Source: Clostridium_AM sp900759715 (lineage in GTDB: Bacteria; Bacillota; Clostridia; Clostridiales; Clostridiaceae). From it: a stretch of 64,000 nt of DNA. Under the pieces are notes generated by a model. It saw only the letters and a list, made by a program, of their open reading frames with translations. It was not told the origin of the DNA and ran no database searches. The DNA is taken from assembly GCA_900759715.1 (NCBI GenBank), contig CAAEXF010000058.1, forward strand, positions 1-64,000, in the 5' to 3' direction. This document shows, piece by piece, positions 10,265 to 19,646 of the stretch. A program made the translations under genes and the position numbers. Numbering within the stretch: the first letter of the stretch is position 1; each line of letters starts with the position of its first letter.

Positions 10265-11542
10265 ATGAAAGTCATAATTATTGGCGGTGGTTGGTCTGGT
10301 TGCGCTGCTGCAATTACCGCAAAAAAAGCTGGAGCTGATGTAGCTTTATATGAAAAAACAGATTTACTTTTAGGTCTTGGAAACGTAGGAGGAATCTTTA
10401 GAAACAATGGTAGATATACGGCAGCAGAAGAACTAATCAACTTAGGTGCAGGAGACTTAATACATTTAATGGATGACAATGCTAAACATAAGAATATAAA
10501 CTTTCCTGAACACAATCACGCATCCCTTTATGATGTAAGTAAAGTTGAACCAGTGGTAAGGAATTACCTAGCAGATTTAGGTATTGAAATAAACCTAATT
10601 AGCAGAGTTGCAACTGTAGAAAAAGATGAAAACAAGATAACACATATAAAACTTCAGGATGGAAGTTTGGTAGAAGGAGATGTTTTTATAGATGCTACTG
10701 GGTCTACAGGTGCTATGGACAATTGTTCAAAGTATGGTAACGGTTGTGTAATGTGTATTTTAAGATGTCCTACCTTTGGTTCAAGGGTAAGTATTAGCGC
10801 TAAAGCTGGTGTAAAAGATTTAAATTCTGAACGGGAAGATGGAACTCCTGGTGCATTTAGTGGATCTTGCGAGATTCCAAAGGATAGCTTGTCAGACGAT
10901 ATTGTACGTGAGCTAGATGAAAAAGGTGTAGTTGTTTTAAAGGTTCCTGCTGAGGACGTAAATCCAAGTAAGCTAAAAATTAAGGTTTGCCAACAATATG
11001 CTCTTGATCAGTTTGCAGAAAACTTAGTGCTTCTTGATACTGGCCACATAAAGCTTATGAGTCCTTTTTATCCTGTTGATAAACTTAGAAAAATTAATGG
11101 ATTGGAGAAAGTTAGATTCATGGATCCTTATTCTGGTGGTAAGGGTAATTCTATAAGATATCTAGCTGCAGCTCCAAGAACCAATGACTTAAAAGTAATA
11201 GGAGTGGATAACCTATTCTGTGCTGGTGAAAAATCAGGATTTTTTATAGGTCATACGGAAGCAATTTGTACTGGTTCTTTAGCTGGTCATAATTCGGTAA
11301 GATTTTTACTCAACATGCCTTTATTAACTCTACCAAATTCAACAGCGATAGGAGATATTATTTATTATTCGAATTACAGGTTAACAACACCTAATGGTAA
11401 GAAGATCAGACATACTTTTTCTGGAGCAGAGTATTTCAAAAGAATGAAAAGTTTGGGGCTTTATTCAACTGATAATGAAGATATTAAGAAGAGAATTGAA
11501 ACCTTAGGTTTGAGTAATGTTTTTGCGAAAAAACTATGGTAG
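10265..11542 (+). CDS. GidA/MnmG-like FAD-dependent oxidoreductase
   Basis: A 425-residue flavoprotein with an N-terminal dinucleotide fold (VIIIGGGWSGCAAAITAKKAGADVALYEK) and a glycine-rich GLGNVGGIFRNNGRY turn, like MnmG/TrmFO relatives. FIDATGSTG and the C-terminal FCAGEKSGFFIGHTEA match the FAD-closing motif of that group. A Cys cluster NGCVMCILRCPTFGSR sits near residue 165. An AAAAGGATGG ribosome site precedes the ATG. It lies behind the terminator of the respiratory cluster, so it may be separately expressed. A true tRNA-modifying MnmG is longer (about 630 residues) and lies elsewhere in most genomes, so the substrate is unknown. Confidence 0.7.
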   Translation: MKVIIIGGGWSGCAAAITAKKAGADVALYEKTDLLLGLGNVGGIFRNNGRYTAAEELINLGAGDLIHLMDDNAKHKNINFPEHNHASLYDVSKVEPVVRNYLADLGIEINLISRVATVEKDENKITHIKLQDGSLVEGDVFIDATGSTGAMDNCSKYGNGCVMCILRCPTFGSRVSISAKAGVKDLNSEREDGTPGAFSGSCEIPKDSLSDDIVRELDEKGVVVLKVPAEDVNPSKLKIKVCQQYALDQFAENLVLLDTGHIKLMSPFYPVDKLRKINGLEKVRFMDPYSGGKGNSIRYLAAAPRTNDLKVIGVDNLFCAGEKSGFFIGHTEAICTGSLAGHNSVRFLLNMPLLTLPNSTAIGDIIYYSNYRLTTPNGKKIRHTFSGAEYFKRMKSLGLYSTDNEDIKKRIETLGLSNVFAKKLW

Positions 11543-11586
11543 AATTGTATGCATTAAACAAGATTATAATAGCTAGCGTTAAATAG

Positions 11587-11712
11587 TTTATCCGATGTCT
11601 ACCGCCACTAATACCCCAACTTCTTAAAGTTGGGGATAAGTGGCGCTACGACCCTGGATAACGGCTTCTAAGCTTCAGATGGAGTTTAAAACTCCACCTG
11701 AAGCCAAGAATC
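11587..11712 (+). repeat. Structured dispersed repeat, copy B
   Basis: The element begins TTTATCCGATG. Then GCCACTAATACCCCAACTT pairs with AAGTTGGGGATAAGTGGC around CTTA. An outer TTATCC/GGATAA stem closes at CCCTGGATAACG. The tail CTTCTAAGCTTCAGATGGAG folds with CTCCACCTGAAG. It differs from copy A inside the stems while keeping pairing. It sits in the 418-base gap between the GidA-like and YyaL-like genes, with no transposase. Confidence 0.75.
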
Positions 11713-11811
11713 CTGTTTATATATTGGTTAGTAGCAAGAGCTTTTTCAGAAAATGTAAACCATCTAGCTAATATTGAGGAAATCTATAGAATCTATCATA
11801 TGTTATAATAT

Positions 11812-11851
11812 AAAGAAATAAAAGGCGTTAGTAAACACCTTTTATTTCTTT
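11812..11851. terminator. Hairpin before the YyaL-like gene
   Basis: AAAGAAATAAAAGG and CCTTTTATTTCTTT are 14-base inverted arms. With A- and T-tracts on each side it could stop transcription in either direction. The remainder of the gap 11713-11960 shows nothing else. Confidence 0.5.
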
Positions 11852-11960
11852 AGAAATTCATATTCTACTACTAGATAGAGTATTACCAAATAAAATATAG
11901 TACTCTTTTATTTTTTGGATATACTAAAGATTATTATATTTATAGAAGGAAGATGATATA

Positions 11961-13778
11961 ATGACTGATAAAGATGTAGTACCCAATAGATTGATAAATG
12001 AGAAATCTCCATATCTTTTACAACATGCTCATAATCCTGTAAATTGGTATCCATGGGGAGTAGAGGCATTTAGTAAAGCAAAAGCTGAAGATAAGCCTAT
12101 ATTTTTGAGTATAGGATACTCGACCTGTCATTGGTGTCACGTTATGGAACGTGAATCTTTTGAAGACGAAGATGTAGCAAAAGTATTAAATGAAAACTTT
12201 ATTTCTATAAAAGTAGATAGAGAAGAAAGATCAGATATTGATAGCATATATATGACCTTTTGTCAGGCTTATACAGGAAGTGGTGGGTGGCCCCTTACAA
12301 TAATAATGACTCCAGATAAAAAACCTTTCTTTGCGGGGACTTATTTTCCAAAAGAAAGCAAATATGGTCGGCCAGGACTGATAGAACTGTTAGATTCCAT
12401 ATATGATATGTGGAGTAAAGATAAAAAGAGACTGGTAGATTATAGTCTTGAAATGATTGATCAGATAAAGATACAAACTGAAATTGAGATTGATGAAAAT
12501 GATAAAATTGATGAAAGTGTTATAAAGGAAACCATACAGTCTTTAAAAGAGTTTTTTAATAAAAGATATGGTGGTTTTAGTAGAGCACCTAAATTTCCAA
12601 CACCGCATAATATGTATTTTTTATTAGAGTATTACATTAAAACTGAAGATAAAAAGGCTCTAAACATGGTTGAGGAAACCTTAAAACATATGTATAAGGG
12701 AGGAATTTTTGATCATGTAGGATTTGGATTTTCCAGATATTCTACTGATGAAAAATGGTTGGTTCCTCATTTTGAAAAGATGCTTTATGATAATGCACTT
12801 TTATCCTTGATTTATACAAAAACTTATGAAATCACAGGAAAAGAATTATATAAGAGAATTGCAGAGAAAATATATACTTATATGATAAACAATATGATAT
12901 CACCTGAGGGGGGATTTTATTCAGCGGAGGATGCAGACTCAGAAGGGATAGAAGGCAAGTTTTATGTATGGGATATAGAAGAAATAGAAAAAGTACTTGG
13001 AAAACAGGATGGAAAAACTTATTGTGAACTGTACGGAATAACCGAAAGAGGAAATTTCGAAGAAAAAAATATACCTAACTTAATAAATACAGATATAGAA
13101 AAATTAGAATTAAACGAAACTCTAAAAGAACAATTGGAAAAAATGAGAGCTAAACTATATGATCACAGGGAAAAAAGAATACATCCTTTTAAAGATGACA
13201 AAACATTAACATCATGGAATGGTTTAGCTATTGCATCTTTTGCTTATGGTGGAAGAATTTTTAATAACCAAAAATATATTCAAATATCTGAACGAGCAGC
13301 TGGTTTTATATTAAAAAAGCTTATTCGAGATGATGGAAGGCTTCTTAGTAGGTATCGTGAAGGAGAATCCGCATATGCAGCAGTACTAGAAGATTATGCA
13401 TTTATCATATGGGGACTCATAGAACTATACAAGGCTAATTCTCAGTATAAATGTCAAGAAAAGTGCCTTTATTTACATGATCAAATGATGAAACTTTTCT
13501 GGGATGAAAAACAAGGTGGCTTATACTTATATGGGTTAGATAGCGAAGAGCTTATAGTAAGGCCTAGAGAGCTTTATGACGGTGCTATCCCTTCCGGAAA
13601 CTCCGTAGCTGCCTTCAACATGTTAAGACTTTATGATATCACTGATGATACTAAGTTTAAACAATTTGCTGAGAAACAATTTAAAACATTCGGAACAACA
13701 GTGAAAAGAAACCCTATTGCATATACACATTTTGTAACAGCATATATGAATTGTTTCAATCAGTTTGAAGAGATATAA
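11961..13778 (+). CDS. Thioredoxin-domain protein of the YyaL/SSP411 family
   Basis: A 605-residue protein with the characteristic family opening NRLINEKSPYLLQHAHNPVNWYPWG and a thioredoxin-like fold whose active-site analogue is STCHWCHVMERESFED (about residues 50-67). The rest is an alpha/alpha six-barrel related to N-acylglucosamine epimerases. It is slightly shorter than typical members (about 680). The family occurs in bacteria, archaea and animals (spermatogenesis-associated 20), and no reaction has been firmly assigned to it. GGAAGATG precedes the ATG. It appears to be a single-gene unit. Confidence 0.88.
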   Translation: MTDKDVVPNRLINEKSPYLLQHAHNPVNWYPWGVEAFSKAKAEDKPIFLSIGYSTCHWCHVMERESFEDEDVAKVLNENFISIKVDREERSDIDSIYMTFCQAYTGSGGWPLTIIMTPDKKPFFAGTYFPKESKYGRPGLIELLDSIYDMWSKDKKRLVDYSLEMIDQIKIQTEIEIDENDKIDESVIKETIQSLKEFFNKRYGGFSRAPKFPTPHNMYFLLEYYIKTEDKKALNMVEETLKHMYKGGIFDHVGFGFSRYSTDEKWLVPHFEKMLYDNALLSLIYTKTYEITGKELYKRIAEKIYTYMINNMISPEGGFYSAEDADSEGIEGKFYVWDIEEIEKVLGKQDGKTYCELYGITERGNFEEKNIPNLINTDIEKLELNETLKEQLEKMRAKLYDHREKRIHPFKDDKTLTSWNGLAIASFAYGGRIFNNQKYIQISERAAGFILKKLIRDDGRLLSRYREGESAYAAVLEDYAFIIWGLIELYKANSQYKCQEKCLYLHDQMMKLFWDEKQGGLYLYGLDSEELIVRPRELYDGAIPSGNSVAAFNMLRLYDITDDTKFKQFAEKQFKTFGTTVKRNPIAYTHFVTAYMNCFNQFEEI

Positions 13779-13819
13779 TACTTATTCACACTAAAAATAT
13801 TATCGCAATATGTAATTTA

Positions 13820-13864
13820 TAGGAGATGCTTGCAGATGATTACTGCAAATATCTCCTATTTTGC
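13820..13864 (+). terminator. Terminator after the YyaL-like gene
   Basis: TAGGAGAT pairs with ATCTCCTA (13851-13858), with an inner GCAG/CTGC, followed by TTTT. Confidence 0.75.
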
Positions 13865-14001
13865 GTAGTTTAACGACAAAAAAGTATTTTTTTGCTAAAT
13901 TTTATGCAAAATTTAACAAGAAGTTATTGAAGTTCACAAAATATTAATGTAAAATTTAATCGTAATGAAATAAATATCAAATATAGAATGGAGTGGAGTT
14001 A

Positions 14002-16026
14002 TTGAGCAATATTATAAAAAATAAGAACTCTCTAAAATTTAGAATAACAGTAAGCTCTTTGTTAGTAGTACTGTTATCTACAATTATACTTGCTGTCGTC
14101 TCATATAACGTGATAAGTAAAAAATTTCAAAATCAAGTTAAAGAAGATGGGATGCTTTTGACAGAAGAAATAAGTGCTGAAATGCAAACTAATAATACTA
14201 TACTTAATCAAGTAGACAAATTATTAGGCGAAAAAATTTCAACAGCAGCCTACTTGGTAGGACATAATGCTAATTTTTCTAATGAATATCTTGCTGAGGT
14301 TGCAAAGTCCATAAATGTACAAGAAATAAATATTTCTAATGCAGATGGAGTAATATTATATTCCAATTTGCCAGCAAATATTAGCTATAAGTATCCTGCA
14401 GATCATCCTGTACAAGCTGTTCTAAAAGGTTCACAAGGTGAGATTATTGAAAAAATAAGAAAAAGTAGTAGTAGTTCTGATCAAAACTATTATAAGTATG
14501 GAGCAGTTGCATTAAAGAATGGTGGGCTTGTTCAAGTAGGGGTAATTGCAAATGAAGTTGCAAAATTAGGTAATGCAGTAGATGATCAAACGTTAGTAGA
14601 CAGGCTAAGTAAAAAATCAAATATAGTTTATGCCTTGACAATTGATCCAAATTTAAAAGCTGCAGCACATAGTGACAAAAGTAGAATTGGAATAACATTA
14701 ACTGATGCTGGAAGCAAAGCTGCGATAAAGGAAGGTAAAACATATTCTTCTATATATAACTATAAAGGAGAGAATGTCTATGATGTTATAATTCCTATAA
14801 AAGATGCTAATGGAAAAATAATAAAGGCTGCAAACATTGGTCTTTCTCTTAAGAATCAATATGCTGCTTTAAATAATATGTTAATAAGTTTTGCATTAGT
14901 ATCTATAGTTACATTTTTAGTAAGCGGATTAATACTTAGAGGACTAATAAGAAGAGATTTAAATCCTTTAAATGATTTAACAAAAGCAGCAGAAAATGTA
15001 TCTCAAGGTGACCTAAGTAAAAATATTCAAATAAGAACTAATGATGAAATCGGAGTACTTGGTATAAGCTTTAATAATATGATTGAAAATCTTAGAGGTA
15101 TAACTGCTAAAATTAATGAAGTGTCACAAAATCTTGCAATATCATCAAAATCATTATTGTCATCTACTGAACAGGTAGCTGAAGTTTCAGAAGAAATCTC
15201 AAACTCGACACAAGAAGTTGCAGATGGAGCTGAAAAGCAAGTAAGAGCTGCTGAAGATGTATCTCAAAGCATGAAAAATGTAGTTAGTAATATATCAACT
15301 ATAAGAGATCAAGTTACAAATGTAATGAAGTTCTCAGATGATACAAGTAGACTTGCATCAGATGGAAGAGAAAAAATGGACAATATGGTCAATCAAATTG
15401 ACACAATAAAAAATAGTGTTAACTATTCTTCAAGGATAATATCAGAACTTCAAGAAACATCAAAACAAATAGGTAATATTGTACAAATAATTGATGGAAT
15501 TGCAGATCAAACTAACCTTTTAGCTCTTAATGCTTCAATTGAAGCTGCTCGAGCAGGCGAAGCTGGAAAGGGGTTTGCCGTTGTTGCAGAGGAAGTTAGA
15601 AAGTTAGCAGAAGAATCTATGAGATCATCAAATAATATTAAGGATTTAATTATTTCTACACAACAGAAAACCGATAAAGCGCTGATTGCAATAGAAGAAG
15701 GTAACAGAGAGTCTGAGAAGGGGCAGTCAATTGTAAAAGCTGTGGGAGACTCATTAAATGAAATTCTAAAATCCTTTGATGAAACAAGAACTAATTTACA
15801 AAGAGTTAACGAAATGATTATTAATTCTAAAGATAATATTGATAGGATGGATGATAACATTAATGAAATTCAAGCAGTTACAACAAATACAGCTGCTAAT
15901 ACAGAAGAGGTTGCAGCTTCAACGGAAGAGCAAACAGCTGTGCTTCAACAAGTTACAGAAAGCGTTCAACAGCTAACTCAAATGGCATTAGAGTTAGAAG
16001 ATAGTATAAAAATATTTAAAATATAG
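14002..16026 (+). CDS. Methyl-accepting chemotaxis protein
   Basis: Transmembrane chemoreceptor of about 674 residues. A first helix near residues 15-37 and a second near 290-315 flank an extracytoplasmic Cache-like sensor of about 250 residues. A HAMP segment follows (LRGLIRRDLNPLNDL onward). The long coiled-coil signalling domain has the conserved hairpin tip QTNLLALNASIEAARAGEAG that contacts CheW/CheA. The ligand is unknown. I prefer the TTG at 14002, since GGAG lies 8 bases upstream; a GTG at 13993 lacks a ribosome site. No chemotaxis genes adjoin it. Confidence 0.93.
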   Translation: MSNIIKNKNSLKFRITVSSLLVVLLSTIILAVVSYNVISKKFQNQVKEDGMLLTEEISAEMQTNNTILNQVDKLLGEKISTAAYLVGHNANFSNEYLAEVAKSINVQEINISNADGVILYSNLPANISYKYPADHPVQAVLKGSQGEIIEKIRKSSSSSDQNYYKYGAVALKNGGLVQVGVIANEVAKLGNAVDDQTLVDRLSKKSNIVYALTIDPNLKAAAHSDKSRIGITLTDAGSKAAIKEGKTYSSIYNYKGENVYDVIIPIKDANGKIIKAANIGLSLKNQYAALNNMLISFALVSIVTFLVSGLILRGLIRRDLNPLNDLTKAAENVSQGDLSKNIQIRTNDEIGVLGISFNNMIENLRGITAKINEVSQNLAISSKSLLSSTEQVAEVSEEISNSTQEVADGAEKQVRAAEDVSQSMKNVVSNISTIRDQVTNVMKFSDDTSRLASDGREKMDNMVNQIDTIKNSVNYSSRIISELQETSKQIGNIVQIIDGIADQTNLLALNASIEAARAGEAGKGFAVVAEEVRKLAEESMRSSNNIKDLIISTQQKTDKALIAIEEGNRESEKGQSIVKAVGDSLNEILKSFDETRTNLQRVNEMIINSKDNIDRMDDNINEIQAVTTNTAANTEEVAASTEEQTAVLQQVTESVQQLTQMALELEDSIKIFKI

Positions 16027-16052
16027 AGAATATATCATATAACAAAAAAGTC

Positions 16053-16082
16053 TTGACAAATATTAAAATATGGTAATATAAT
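16053..16082 (+). promoter_or_regulatory. Promoter of the argS T-box transcript
   Basis: TTGACA (16053-16058) and TATAAT (16077-16082), spaced by 18 bases, directly precede the T-box leader. Confidence 0.8.
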
Positions 16083-16089
16083 GAGTTGT

Positions 16090-16342
16090 AATTTATATAG
16101 TAATTTCGTTGAAGAGAAGAGTACTTTTAGTAAATCCTAAAAAGCGAACAGGGATGGTGAGAGCCTGTAGGAAAGCTAAATAGGAAGAGAATCTTGGAGA
16201 AACTTATGAAAAAGGTTTATTTCAAATCATAAGTAAGTCGTTAACTGCGTTAAAGTTTTGAGTGGATTTGGCAAATGCCAGTTCAATAAGAGTGGTACCG
16301 CGGATATATAACCGTCTCTATTTTAATAGAGACGGTTTTTTT
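16090..16342 (+). promoter_or_regulatory. T-box leader controlling argS
   Basis: A tRNA-sensing leader. Stem I features include GATGGTGAGAGCCTG in the distal part. The antiterminator T-box AGTGGTACCGCGG is at 16291-16303, followed by the terminator ACCGTCTCTATTTTAATAGAGACGG and a T-run at 16311-16342. The most likely specifier is AGA (Arg) at 16198-16200, by position after the distal loop, in line with argS downstream. Uncharged arginine tRNA should favour antitermination. The exact left edge is approximate. Confidence 0.9.
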
Positions 16343-16441
16343 ATTTTTAACATTTAATATATAATTAAAGTATCATAATATAGGCGAAAAATATATTATT
16401 TTATATAATTTAATATAGAGAAATAATAGGGAGGTTGCAAT

Positions 16442-18133
16442 ATGGATTATAAAAAATTAGTTGCAGAAAGAATACAAGAAAATGTTGAATTAGAGTTAGA
16501 TGCCATTGAAAGACTTATAGAAATACCACCAAAATCTGAGATGGGTGATTATGCTTTTCCTTGCTTTCAGTTATCTAAAACTTTGAGAAAAGCACCTAAT
16601 ATGATTGCTCAGGAACTAAAAGAAAAGATAAATAATGAAGGATTTGAAAAAATAGAAAGTTTAGGACCTTATTTGAACTTTTTTGTTGATAAAGCTGACT
16701 TTACAAAAAATACAATAGAAAAGATATTAACAGAAAGAGATAGTTATGGTTCATCAGACTTAGGTCATGGGAAAAATATATGTGTTGAATATTCATCAGT
16801 TAATATTGCAAAGCCTTTTCATGTAGGCCATTTATTTGGCACTGCTATAGGTAGAGCTTTATATGAAATGTTAAATTCACAAGGATATAATTGTGTTAGA
16901 ATAAACCATCTTGGTGATTGGGGAACTCAGTTTGGAAAGCTTATATCAGCATACAAAAGATGGTGTGATGAAGAAGCTTTGGAAAAGGAACCTATAAGTG
17001 AATTGCTAAGAATTTATGTTAAATTCCATGACGAAGCAGAAAAAGATCCATCTTTAAATGATGAAGGTAGAATGTACTTTAAGAAATTAGAAGATGGATG
17101 TGAAGAAGAAGTAAAATTATGGCAAAAGTTTAAAGACCTAAGTTTAAAGGAATTCGAAAGAGTTTATGATATGCTTGGAATAGAATTTGACTCTTATGCT
17201 GGAGAAAGTTTCTATTCTGATAAAATGGATGCTGTAATAGATGAGATTGATAAAAAAGGAATATTAGTAGAGAGTAATGGAGCAAAAGTTGTAATGTTAG
17301 ATGAGTATAATATGCCTCCATGTATTATTAAAAAAGCAGATGGAGCTACTATATATGCTACCCGTGACTTAGCTGCAGCAATTTATAGAAAGAAAACCTA
17401 TAATTTTGATAAGAGCATATATGTGGTTGGAGTAGGTCAGTCTCTTCACTTTAATCAAGTATTTACTACATTAAAGCTTATGGGTAACGATTGGGCAGAT
17501 TTATGTAAGCATGTTTCTTATGGCCTTGTAAGATTCGCAGATAAGAAACTATCTACAAGAAAAGGTGATGTTGTATTGCTAGAGGATTTATTAAATGAAT
17601 CTATTGAAAAAACATTACAAATAATAAATGAAAAAAATCCTGATCTTGATAATAAGGAAGATGTAGCAAAAAAAGTAGGTATAGGTGCAGTAATATTTGC
17701 GTATTTAAAGAACAGCAGGGAAAAAGATATAGTATTTGACTGGAGTGAAATATTAAGCTTCGATGGTGAGACTGGTCCATACGTACAATACAGTTATGCA
17801 AGAGGAAAGAGCATACTTAGAAGAGCAGGAGAAGTTAATGGAGAAGTAGACTATAGCAAATTAAATTCTAGCGAAGAATTTGAACTTGCAAAGTCTCTTG
17901 AAGGTTTTAATAAAGCTATACTAAATTCTATAGAGAGATTAGAGCCTTTTATAGTAACAAGATATTTAATAGAGGTTGCTAAAGGTTTTAACAAGTTCTA
18001 TAATGCTCACAGCATTATGAATGCAGAAGATGAAGCTACAAAGAATGCTAGATTAAAGTTAGTAGAAGTAACTTGCCAAGTGTTAAAAAATGGTTTAAGT
18101 TTGATTGGAATACAAGTAGTAGAAAAAATGTAA
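16442..18133 (+). CDS. argS: Arginyl-tRNA synthetase
   Basis: Class I synthetase of 563 residues charging arginine tRNA. An N-terminal additional domain comes first. The HIGH signature is HVGH in AKPFHVGHLFGTAIG near residue 130, and the KMSKS region is the degenerate KKLSTRKGD near 360, as often in ArgRS. The anticodon-binding helical domain begins near GPYVQYSYARGKSILRR. GGGAGG precedes the ATG. It is controlled by the T-box leader, with a terminator just behind, so it is a monocistronic unit. Confidence 0.97.
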   Translation: MDYKKLVAERIQENVELELDAIERLIEIPPKSEMGDYAFPCFQLSKTLRKAPNMIAQELKEKINNEGFEKIESLGPYLNFFVDKADFTKNTIEKILTERDSYGSSDLGHGKNICVEYSSVNIAKPFHVGHLFGTAIGRALYEMLNSQGYNCVRINHLGDWGTQFGKLISAYKRWCDEEALEKEPISELLRIYVKFHDEAEKDPSLNDEGRMYFKKLEDGCEEEVKLWQKFKDLSLKEFERVYDMLGIEFDSYAGESFYSDKMDAVIDEIDKKGILVESNGAKVVMLDEYNMPPCIIKKADGATIYATRDLAAAIYRKKTYNFDKSIYVVGVGQSLHFNQVFTTLKLMGNDWADLCKHVSYGLVRFADKKLSTRKGDVVLLEDLLNESIEKTLQIINEKNPDLDNKEDVAKKVGIGAVIFAYLKNSREKDIVFDWSEILSFDGETGPYVQYSYARGKSILRRAGEVNGEVDYSKLNSSEEFELAKSLEGFNKAILNSIERLEPFIVTRYLIEVAKGFNKFYNAHSIMNAEDEATKNARLKLVEVTCQVLKNGLSLIGIQVVEKM

Positions 18134-18142
18134 TATTTATAT

Positions 18143-18178
18143 ATAAAAGGCAATGGATTTTTATTCATTGCCTTTTAT
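18143..18178 (+). terminator. Terminator after argS
   Basis: AAAAGGCAATG pairs with CATTGCCTTTT (18166-18176). Confidence 0.8.
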
Positions 18179-18301
18179 AGAGTTTTCAAATATACTACAT
18201 TATTATATAATAGATATTATAAGTTAATTTAGTTATATAATAAAATTAATAATTCCATTTTAAAGTTGTGGTATGTAGTAGCAATAGTTTGGAGGATTAT
18301 A

Positions 18302-19099
18302 ATGTTAGTTAAAGAGTATAATGAGTCGCTGAAAATAAACAAAAATATATTCAGCGACTACGGTATGAGTGGTATAGCATATTTTGATATAGAAACTACA
18401 GGTTTTGATAAAGATGACGACAATATAATATTAATATCATTTGGTAAATTTAATGATGAGAAGAATTTTTGTATAAAGCAATATTATGCTGAATCTTTGG
18501 AAGATGAAGAAGAGATACTGTATAACTTTTTAATAGACCTAAAAGAGTACAATACTTGGTGTTCTTATAATGGAATTGCCTTTGATGAACCATTTATAGT
18601 AAACAGAATGGAAAAACACAATGTAACTCTTAATACCCCTAAAAACCATGTTGACTTATATAGAATCATTAGGCCTTATTACAAGCAGCTTGGAATAGAG
18701 AGATGTAATTTGAAAGGTGTAGAAAAATATATAGGAATAAAGAGAAAGGATCAAATAGATGGCGGAATAAGTGTAGATCTATACAAAGAGTTTTTGTTAA
18801 CAGGTGAAGATAGACTTAAAAATATAATTATGCTTCATAATTATGAAGATGTTTTAAGCTTACCTAAAATTCATGAGTTTATTTTTAATATTGAAAATAA
18901 CAAAAACCTAATTAGAGAAAATGTAATTACTGAGAAACAGCTAAGATATTTAAAAAGTTTATTAAATAAAAACAGTATTTCTCTGGACATAGATTTAGAA
19001 AGAATGTCAAAAAAAGCCGCATCTAGAACCATAGATCAAATATTAAAAGGCTGTAGAGACTGTAATGAGTTAAGCAATATAATAAATAACAGTTATTAA
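18302..19099 (+). CDS. YprB-like ribonuclease H-fold exonuclease
   Basis: A 265-residue protein with a DEDD-type 3'-5' exonuclease core. ExoI is AYFDIETTGFD (Asp/Glu), ExoII is CSYNGIAFDEPFI, and the ExoIII region is LHNYEDVLSLPKIHEF with the last Asp. This layout is that of the YprB/RNase_H_2 family; its nucleic acid substrate is not known. The GGAGGA before the ATG at 18302 selects this start over upstream codons. A second, more diverged member lies at 25498. It may share transcription with the CBS gene 70 bases on. Confidence 0.8.
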   Translation: MLVKEYNESLKINKNIFSDYGMSGIAYFDIETTGFDKDDDNIILISFGKFNDEKNFCIKQYYAESLEDEEEILYNFLIDLKEYNTWCSYNGIAFDEPFIVNRMEKHNVTLNTPKNHVDLYRIIRPYYKQLGIERCNLKGVEKYIGIKRKDQIDGGISVDLYKEFLLTGEDRLKNIIMLHNYEDVLSLPKIHEFIFNIENNKNLIRENVITEKQLRYLKSLLNKNSISLDIDLERMSKKAASRTIDQILKGCRDCNELSNIINNSY

Positions 19100-19170
19100 A
19101 GTCCAATTTCCTTTATTATATCTTATATATTTTATGATTTATAATTTTAATTATATAAAGGGGGATATTT

Positions 19171-19551
19171 ATGTTAAGTAAAATAATAACTTGCGACATT
19201 ATTAAGTTAAGTCCAAATGATACCTTGGTTAAGGCACTAGAGATAATGAATGATAACAATATCAATGGTGCACCGGTGGTAGATGATAGCGGATTATTAG
19301 TAGGAATGATAGTAAAAGCAGATATATATAGATTTTTAATGGATCAGGGGCATTATGATACTTGTCCAGTAGAATGGGTGATGACTAAAAAGGTTATAAC
19401 TGCATCAAAAGATGAAGACGTTATCGTCATTGCAAAAAGATTAAGAGAAAATGATATAATTGCTATACCAATAGTGGACAACAATACTATATTAGGTTTA
19501 GCTACTATAGAAAATATAGTTGACTACTTTATTGAAACCTACGGTAAATAA
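19171..19551 (+). CDS. Two-CBS-domain protein
   Basis: A stand-alone pair of CBS domains (126 residues), the fold that binds AMP, ATP or S-adenosyl compounds and senses energy state. Repeat 1 has NGAPVVDDSGLLVGMIVKADIYRF and repeat 2 has IAIPIVDNNTILGLATIENIVDYF. There is no effector domain, so it must act on a partner or as a small sensor. GGGGGAT lies before the ATG. Confidence 0.9.
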   Translation: MLSKIITCDIIKLSPNDTLVKALEIMNDNNINGAPVVDDSGLLVGMIVKADIYRFLMDQGHYDTCPVEWVMTKKVITASKDEDVIVIAKRLRENDIIAIPIVDNNTILGLATIENIVDYFIETYGK

Positions 19552-19603
19552 TTATGACTTATCTAATATACTAATTACGATTGGTTGTTAAATATGATAT
19601 ATA

Positions 19604-19640
19604 AAAAATCTGTCTTATTATGATTAAGACAGATTTTTTA
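19604..19640. terminator. Bidirectional terminator
   Basis: AAAAAATCTGTCTTA and TAAGACAGATTTTTT are perfect 15-base arms between the CBS gene and the converging feo operon. Confidence 0.88.
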
Positions 19641-19646
19641 TTTCCA

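Noticed and set aside
10090..10338. 82-codon hydrophobic frame overlapping the GidA-like gene
   Set aside because: It begins inside the stem of the terminator behind the NDH-2-like gene and runs out of frame into the next gene; hydrophobicity comes from AT-rich DNA.
14444..14743. Minus-strand frame inside the chemoreceptor gene
   Set aside because: A shadow of the coding strand with no ribosome site and no family match.
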